This document shows, in pieces, positions 6,704 through 10,369 of a stretch of 10,369 bases of DNA (position 1 is the stretch's first letter; every line of letters starts with the position of its first letter). A program made the translations under genes and the position numbers. The DNA comes from Campylobacterales bacterium (GTDB lineage: Bacteria; Campylobacterota; Campylobacteria; Campylobacterales; SZUA-545), in the NCBI GenBank assembly GCA_025800305.1, contig JAOXRY010000394.1, forward strand, positions 1 to 10,369, written 5' to 3'. A model generated the notes under the pieces. That model was given only the letters and a program-made list of their open reading frames with translations. It did no database searches and was not told the DNA's origin.

Positions 6704-7648
6704 TTGAAAATATTAATACTTACAGAAGCAGGAACAACCATAGGAAGAGGTCATCTATCAAGATCTCTAGGAATTCGTGATGGGTTTGAAAACATCGATA
6801 TTGTTTGTTATAAAGAAGGAAATTTTGAAACTCCTAAAGATATTAAGATCTATGATTGGCACAAAAACTCTGTTGAAGATCTAGCAAAGAGTTATGAAAA
6901 AGTTATTGTTGATTCTTACTTGATGGGTGAGAAGAAAAACAAAGAGATAGGATCTTTATTCTCTAAAGTTGCTGTTATTGATGATTACAACAGAATGAAA
7001 TATGAGGCAGATCTGATTATCAATCCAAATATCTACGGGGACAAGCTAGACTATTCGAACCAAACAGCCAAAATTCTTGGTGGGAAAAAATATATCATCT
7101 TAAGAGATGACATCATTGAGTACAAAAAATCAAAACATATCGGTTTTGCAAAAACCCTTCTTATCACTGTTGGAGGAACTGACAACCACAACCTTCTGCC
7201 AAAACTAGTAGAAGCTTTTTCTGAGGAGTTTATAAAAGTTCATGTTTTAGCAGGAGGGAAAAAAGAGGAACTTGAAAAAGAGTTCACCAATGACTCTTTA
7301 ATCTTCCACAGCCATGTTGATAGCAAAAAAATGGCAGAGCTTTACTCTATCTCAGATCTAGCCATTACAGCAGGTGGAGTTACTATGAGTGAGCTAAGCT
7401 TTAGTGGAGTTCCTTTTGTTGCTATTGAAACTAGTCAAGACCAAGGAAATAATATGAAAGCATATCAAGAGATGGGAATGATTGAGAAAGTTTTAAAAGC
7501 AGAAGATGAGAATCTTATTGCCAACCTAAAAGAGCAAATAGAAAAACTAAAAGATGAAAAAACAAGACAAGATCTGTCTTTGAAAGGACAGGTTTTAGTC
7601 TCTCCTAAAGGTGCTGGAAATATTGTTGAAGCTGTCTCGGAAATCTAG
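6704..7648 (+). CDS. pseG: PseG-like UDP-sugar hydrolase (pseudaminic acid pathway type)
   Basis: PseG removes UDP from UDP-2,4-diacetamido-2,4,6-trideoxy-beta-L-altropyranose, a step in making pseudaminic acid for flagellin or surface glycans. This 314-residue protein has the two-domain GT-B-like layout: an N-terminal KILILTEAGTTIGRGHLSRS with the catalytic histidine at H17 (the position known in Campylobacter PseG), VIVDSYLMGEKKN, a linker, then the second domain with ITVGGTDNHNL (near 154-164) and ITAGGVTMSELSFSGVPFVAIE (E230), typical of UDP binding. The TTG start is supported by TAGGA (6694-6698) five bases upstream; the ATG at 6681 runs into a stop. None of the other pse genes is nearby, so it is an orphan here. 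It could instead serve a related sugar, as SpsG-type relatives do, so the exact substrate is uncertain. Confidence 0.75.
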   Translation: MKILILTEAGTTIGRGHLSRSLGIRDGFENIDIVCYKEGNFETPKDIKIYDWHKNSVEDLAKSYEKVIVDSYLMGEKKNKEIGSLFSKVAVIDDYNRMKYEADLIINPNIYGDKLDYSNQTAKILGGKKYIILRDDIIEYKKSKHIGFAKTLLITVGGTDNHNLLPKLVEAFSEEFIKVHVLAGGKKEELEKEFTNDSLIFHSHVDSKKMAELYSISDLAITAGGVTMSELSFSGVPFVAIETSQDQGNNMKAYQEMGMIEKVLKAEDENLIANLKEQIEKLKDEKTRQDLSLKGQVLVSPKGAGNIVEAVSEI

Positions 7649-7664
7649 AAAAGAATTTTTTAAA

Positions 7665-7690
7665 AGCTAGAATACTAGCTAACATTTTTT
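7665..7690 (+). terminator. weak candidate terminator after the pseG-like gene
   Basis: AGCTAG (7665-7670) and CTAGCT (7675-7680) pair perfectly around an AATA loop, and six T residues follow at 7685-7690 after a four-base AACA. The stem is short and only half G+C, and the T-run is not flush with it, so termination is probably partial. Confidence 0.5.
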
Positions 7691-7714
7691 CTCTACCAAC
7701 ACGGCTTTTTTTAC

Positions 7715-7722
7715 TATAAAAT
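7715..7722 (+). promoter_or_regulatory. possible -10 region for pdxH-uvsE
   Basis: TATAAAAT lies in an A/T-rich stretch 22 bases before the pdxH ATG and is preceded by a run of seven T residues, as in many promoters of AT-rich Campylobacterota, where -35 boxes are weak. No matching -35 hexamer is seen. The run of A residues after it makes the hexamer easy to find by chance. Confidence 0.3.
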
Positions 7723-7743
7723 AAAAATAAAAAAGGCTTTTTC

Positions 7744-8382
7744 ATGTTAGATCTACAAGAGATGAGACAGGAGTATAAAAAAGATGAACTTTCCATAGAA
7801 AGTGTCTCAAAAGATCCACTAAAACAATTTGAAATTTGGTTTGAACAAGTTCAAAAATCTGAAATAAAAGAACCAAATACAATGGTTTTAGCCACAACAT
7901 CCAAAGATGGGTTTCCAAATCTTAGAGCTGTTCTTTTAAAGATCTTTGATGAAAAAGGATTTACTTTTTTCACAAACTATGATAGTGCCAAAGCAAAAGA
8001 GATAGAGAACAATAGTAAAGTTGCATTAGAATTTTTGTGGTTAGATCTAGAAAGGCAGGTTCGTGTTGTTGGAGAGTGCCGTAAGATCTCAACAAAAGAG
8101 TCTTTAAAATATTTTGCAAAACGTTCCCGTGGAAGTCAACTTGGAGCTTGGGTAAGTAACCAAAGTAGCGTTATTAGTTCAAGATCTATGATGATGTCCC
8201 AACTGGAAAAAATAAAAGAAAAATTTAAAAACAAAGAAGTTCCGATTCCTTCATTCTGGGGTGGATATCGGGTTGAACCTATAAAAATAGAGTTTTGGCA
8301 AGGAAGAGAGCACAGGCTTCATGACAGGATTTTATATACAAAAGAGGGACAAGGATGGAAAATAGAGAGACTTGCTCCATGA
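7744..8382 (+). CDS. pdxH: pyridoxamine/pyridoxine 5'-phosphate oxidase
   Basis: PdxH is an FMN-dependent cytoplasmic oxidase that converts pyridoxamine or pyridoxine 5'-phosphate to pyridoxal 5'-phosphate, using oxygen. The 212-residue length is typical of the family. Visible hallmarks are PNTMVLATTSKDGFPNLRAV and LLKIFDEKGFTFFTNY (split-barrel FMN region), SRGSQLGAWVSNQSS, PIPSFWGGYRVEP, and the family signature EFWQGREHRLHDR near the C-terminus. The N-terminal LDLQEMRQEYKKDELSI resembles the usual MRxEY start, which supports the ATG at 7744, although the ribosome binding site (AAAAAAGG, 7730-7737) is only fair. The gene ends in an ATGA overlap with uvsE, so the two are translationally coupled. 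Oxygen dependence of the enzyme suggests a host that meets at least some oxygen. Confidence 0.96.
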   Translation: MLDLQEMRQEYKKDELSIESVSKDPLKQFEIWFEQVQKSEIKEPNTMVLATTSKDGFPNLRAVLLKIFDEKGFTFFTNYDSAKAKEIENNSKVALEFLWLDLERQVRVVGECRKISTKESLKYFAKRSRGSQLGAWVSNQSSVISSRSMMMSQLEKIKEKFKNKEVPIPSFWGGYRVEPIKIEFWQGREHRLHDRILYTKEGQGWKIERLAP

Positions 8383-9233
8383 AACTTGGACTTTTTTGTT
8401 CCACTTATAAAAGCACTCTTTCTACCAACAGAACTTTTAGGCTTAGCTCACTATCAAAAGAGAGGGTTTTGGAAACTGTAAGAGAAAATATAGATGACTT
8501 TAAAAAGATAATTCCTTTTGGAAAAGAGAGAGATATCTCTATGTTCCGCCTTGGAAACACCATTGTCCCTTTTGCTTCTCACAACGATTTTAACTCTTCT
8601 TGGTGGAGCGAGATTGATGAGATCTTAGAAGAAGGAAGAGGATTGAGTGATGGCACTAGAATCACAATCCATCCTGGGCAGTTTATCCAACTAGGATCGA
8701 AAAATTCTGCTGTTATTGAAAACTCTTTAAAAGAGCTACAGTACGCCACAAAACTTCTTGATATTTTAGGAGATGAGTCAAGTGTTATTACACTTCATCT
8801 TGGAGGAATCAATGGGAATAAAGAAGCAACGATAGAAAGAGTTGTAGACACTGTTTCTAAAAACCCATGGTTAAAAAAATATCTTGCTTTGGAAAATGAT
8901 GAGTACAACTACACAGCTAAGGAGACTCTAGGGGCTTGTAAAGAGATTGGAATTGGGATGATTTTTGATAGTTTTCACCACTCTATCAATCCTAGCGAAG
9001 TCTCTTGGGAAGAAATAAAGAAGAGTTGGTTAGGAAAAGATCCAAAAATCCATATCTCCAGCCAAGGTGATGGGAAAGTGGGACAACACGCTGACTTTAT
9101 CGCAAAAAAAGATATCAAAACTTTAAAAGAGTTCTTAAAAGATGATTTTGAAAAGACAGATATTATGATAGAAGCAAAGCACAAAGAGTTTGCCATAGAG
9201 AGGTTTAAAGAAGATCTGAAAGATCTCTATTGA
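8379..9233 (+). CDS. uvsE: UV damage endonuclease UvsE/UVDE
   Basis: UvsE is a TIM-barrel, metal-dependent endonuclease that nicks DNA 5' of UV photoproducts and some other lesions, starting an excision repair route independent of UvrABC. The 284-residue protein keeps all expected metal ligands in order: H68, H98 (TIHPGQF), H140 (LHLGG), E172 (LEND), D197 and H200 (FDSFHH), H225 (KIHIS), H237 (QHADF) and E265 (MIEAK), plus the lysine K223 that is carboxylated in the Thermus enzyme; spacing closely follows that protein. The N-terminal STNRTFRLSSLS is also typical. The frame is open from an ATG at 8355, but the ATG at 8379 is preferred because it gives the standard MKLG start and an ATGA overlap with pdxH instead of a 28-base overlap. 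Confidence 0.94.
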   Translation: MKLGLFCSTYKSTLSTNRTFRLSSLSKERVLETVRENIDDFKKIIPFGKERDISMFRLGNTIVPFASHNDFNSSWWSEIDEILEEGRGLSDGTRITIHPGQFIQLGSKNSAVIENSLKELQYATKLLDILGDESSVITLHLGGINGNKEATIERVVDTVSKNPWLKKYLALENDEYNYTAKETLGACKEIGIGMIFDSFHHSINPSEVSWEEIKKSWLGKDPKIHISSQGDGKVGQHADFIAKKDIKTLKEFLKDDFEKTDIMIEAKHKEFAIERFKEDLKDLY

Positions 9234-9258
9234 CTTTTTCTCTTTTTCATAGGATAAT
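9230..9258 (+). promoter_or_regulatory. sigma70-type promoter for the nucleotidyltransferase-fold gene
   Basis: TTGACT (9230-9235) and GATAAT (9253-9258) each match five of six consensus bases and are separated by exactly 17 bases. The -35 box includes the uvsE stop codon. Transcription would start near 9265 and give a leader of about 20 bases with GGAG at 9274-9277, seven bases before the GTG start. This is the best promoter match in the window. Confidence 0.7.
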
Positions 9259-9284
9259 TTCCAACTTTAACACGGAGACACAAA

Positions 9285-10019
9285 GTGATTTATGAATTTT
9301 GGAAAGATTATGAAGAGCTTCTCTCTTTTGAACAAGCTTCTATTTTAGACTATCGTTTAGACAATATTGCTATAAAACTAAACACATTTTTTCAAAGACT
9401 GGTTATTGGTCATATTAAAAAAAAAGAGATCCACTTCTTTCTTGCTGGATCATGCTTAAAAGATGACACTTTTAGAGATCTAGATCTCTTCTTCCCTTCA
9501 CATGAAGATAGAGAGCTAATCAATAATGCTATGAATCAAGATTTTTTCGAGTATGAGAATAACTCTTACACATATAGATACAAAACAGAGCTATATCAAC
9601 TGGTTTATAGAGAAAGATTTGAAGGTACAGATCTAAAATCACTGGTCGATGGATTTGATTTTAACTCAACAAAAATCGCCTTTTCATGTACTTACAATAC
9701 GAAAAAAAGACTTTTTACAATTAATGAGTGTGACCTAAGAATCGAGTTTGTAGACTATATTAATACAAAGATAAATAGGCTATCAAAAGTAAGTGCTAAC
9801 CCTTTTGTTTCTCTACAACGTGCTATCTATTTTCTAAGACGAGGGGATGATGTTCCTTATGATGTTTTTTTAGATATCTGCTCTAAAATTGCAGACATTA
9901 AAATCGAGAAAAATGAAAATCCAAAAGATCACTTTATAAACCTACAAGGAAATCCTAATAAGCTTTCCAATATTAAAAGTGCAATTACAAACTATATTGA
10001 ACAGCAAAAAGAGGAGTGA
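9285..10019 (+). CDS. uncharacterised nucleotidyltransferase-fold protein
   Basis: This 244-residue soluble protein carries the signature of the polymerase-beta nucleotidyltransferase fold: FFLAGSCLKDDTFRDLDLFF (51-70) has the G-S pair (55-56) followed by the two metal-binding carboxylates D65 and D67. A third carboxylate could be D125 in DGFDFNSTKIAFS, a layout seen in the CCA-adding enzyme-like branch. The helical C-terminal part (SLQRAIYFLRRGDDVPYDVF) resembles the R-x-x-x-F-x-x-R-G region of that branch. It is far too short to be a full CCA-adding enzyme and I cannot name its substrate: RNA end, antibiotic, protein or free nucleotide are all possible. The GTG start is supported by GGAG seven bases upstream. 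It has its own promoter after uvsE and ends directly against the convergent MGMT-like gene. Confidence 0.7.
   Translation: MIYEFWKDYEELLSFEQASILDYRLDNIAIKLNTFFQRLVIGHIKKKEIHFFLAGSCLKDDTFRDLDLFFPSHEDRELINNAMNQDFFEYENNSYTYRYKTELYQLVYRERFEGTDLKSLVDGFDFNSTKIAFSCTYNTKKRLFTINECDLRIEFVDYINTKINRLSKVSANPFVSLQRAIYFLRRGDDVPYDVFLDICSKIADIKIEKNENPKDHFINLQGNPNKLSNIKSAITNYIEQQKEE
9474..9489. repeat. 16-base perfect palindrome made of two AGATCT units
   Basis: AGAGATCTAGATCTCT reads the same on both strands and contains two adjacent AGATCT hexamers. It encodes the R-D-L-D-L catalytic stretch of the nucleotidyltransferase-fold protein. It is the densest point of the AGATCT excess seen through the window. Confidence 0.7.
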
Positions 10020-10029
10020 TTACTCCTTT
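10006..10029. terminator. hairpin shared by the two convergent genes at their stop codons
   Basis: AGGAGT (10012-10017) and ACTCCT (10022-10027) pair around a four-base GATT loop that contains parts of both stop codons. In the minus direction the stem is followed by C and five T residues (plus-strand A run at 10006-10010), a fair terminator for the MGMT-like gene. In the plus direction only three T residues follow, so termination of the nucleotidyltransferase gene is weaker. Confidence 0.55.
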
Positions 10030-10369
10030 GCAAAATATCTGATTTTCTTTCTACCTTTTGAAATAATTTTATGACCTTCCGATTCTAAAAGAGTCTTTTG
10101 TACTTCTATTCCCTCTGGAAACTTCTCGTTTAACTCGTTGTCTTTTTTTAAAACTCTATGGGTAGGAACAATCTTTTCCTTCTGATCTTTCTCTTCAAAC
10201 TCGTGGTTAGCTTTGGAGCAAATATTGACAAAGATTCCTGTTGTCAAAGGACAAGCTGTATCGACCTTATATTTTTCTGCTAAGATCTGACGGATCTCTG
10301 TAGTTGTCATAACTTTCCCGTATGGAATTGTTTTTATCACATCATAAACATCAATAGGATTAGGAATAA
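10020..10369 (-). CDS. alkyltransferase-like (MGMT-fold) DNA-binding protein, 5' end missing
   Basis: The protein matches the DNA-binding domain of O6-methylguanine-DNA methyltransferases: VIKTIPYGKVMTTTEIRQIL (helix-turn-helix), a DTACPLTTGIF segment, PTHRVLKKDNELNEKFP and a final VQKTLLESEGHKI. The motif that holds the alkyl-accepting cysteine in true transferases (PCHRV) reads PTHRV, so the protein should bind O6-alkylguanine lesions without repairing them, as alkyltransferase-like proteins do, and pass them to excision repair. A GTG at 10340 is possible, but the frame stays open to the window edge and the added residues (IPNPIDVYD) fit the usual N-terminus, so the true start probably lies beyond 10369. 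It converges with the nucleotidyltransferase-fold gene with no intergenic base; uvsE, another repair gene, is one gene away. Confidence 0.8.
   Translation of the reverse strand, partial: IPNPIDVYDVIKTIPYGKVMTTTEIRQILAEKYKVDTACPLTTGIFVNICSKANHEFEEKDQKEKIVPTHRVLKKDNELNEKFPEGIEVQKTLLESEGHKIISKGRKKIRYFAKE

Noticed and set aside
7605..7796. Minus-strand open frame of 63 codons between pseG and pdxH
   Set aside because: It straddles the end of pseG, a terminator-like hairpin and the start of pdxH, and reads as low-complexity Phe/Ser/Lys.
8355..8378. Upstream ATG as the uvsE start
   Set aside because: It would add eight residues (MENRETCS) not typical of UvsE and create a 28-base overlap with pdxH; the ATG at 8379 gives a family-like start and an ATGA overlap.
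8975..9196. Minus-strand open frame of 73 codons inside uvsE
   Set aside because: It is wholly antisense to conserved UvsE metal-site codons and is explained as a shadow of that gene.
1..10369. CRISPR array, tRNA/rRNA, insertion sequence, prophage or toxin-antitoxin pair
   Set aside because: I saw no regularly spaced direct repeats, no cloverleaf or rRNA motif, and no transposase, integrase or paired small toxin/antitoxin genes on either strand. The AGATCT copies are irregularly spaced and lie within genes.

Overview
The window is an AT-rich (roughly one third G+C by eye), gene-dense bacterial chromosome segment. SurE, an orphan PseG-like hydrolase, an NhaC-type antiporter and a coiled-coil GGDEF protein, together with the base composition and TTG/GTG start use, suggest a Campylobacterota member of the Sulfurimonas/Sulfurovum/Arcobacter kind. 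This is inferred from gene content; no rRNA or tRNA gene is present to confirm it.

Layout. (1) 1-1337, plus strand: the 3' end of an unrecognised gene, surE and a small charged protein, tightly packed and probably one operon. (2) 1346-1747: a decayed GNAT acetyltransferase with two in-frame TAA codons and an apparent loss of the acetyl-CoA-binding segment. (3) 1795-3492: an NhaC-family Na+/H+ antiporter with its own TATAAT box and a strong intrinsic terminator. (4) 6652-3542, minus strand: a compact three-gene operon encoding a periplasmic LolA-like protein, a diguanylate cyclase and a secreted HELGH metallopeptidase; the ribosome binding site of each later gene lies on the stop codon of the one before. 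(5) From 6704, plus strand: a PseG-like sugar-nucleotide hydrolase, then pdxH and uvsE joined by an ATGA overlap, then a separately promoted, unrecognised nucleotidyltransferase-fold protein. (6) 10020-10369, minus strand: an MGMT-like DNA-binding protein without the alkyl-acceptor cysteine, cut by the window edge and meeting the nucleotidyltransferase gene stop-to-stop over a shared hairpin.

How the genes fit together. Most are housekeeping: nucleotide salvage or stress (SurE), PLP synthesis (PdxH), ion homeostasis (NhaC) and glycan precursor supply (PseG). The right end has a DNA-damage flavour: UvsE nicks UV lesions and the alkyltransferase-like protein would mark alkylated bases, with an unknown nucleotidyltransferase between them. 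The minus-strand operon joins a c-di-GMP producer to two exported proteins, which hints at an envelope or biofilm role.

The most unusual global signal is the palindrome AGATCT. About 34 copies can be counted by hand, against about 3-4 expected from base composition. They occur in all codon phases, on genes of both orientations, and are nearly absent from the antiporter region. No mobile element, CRISPR array, prophage or clear defence system is visible.
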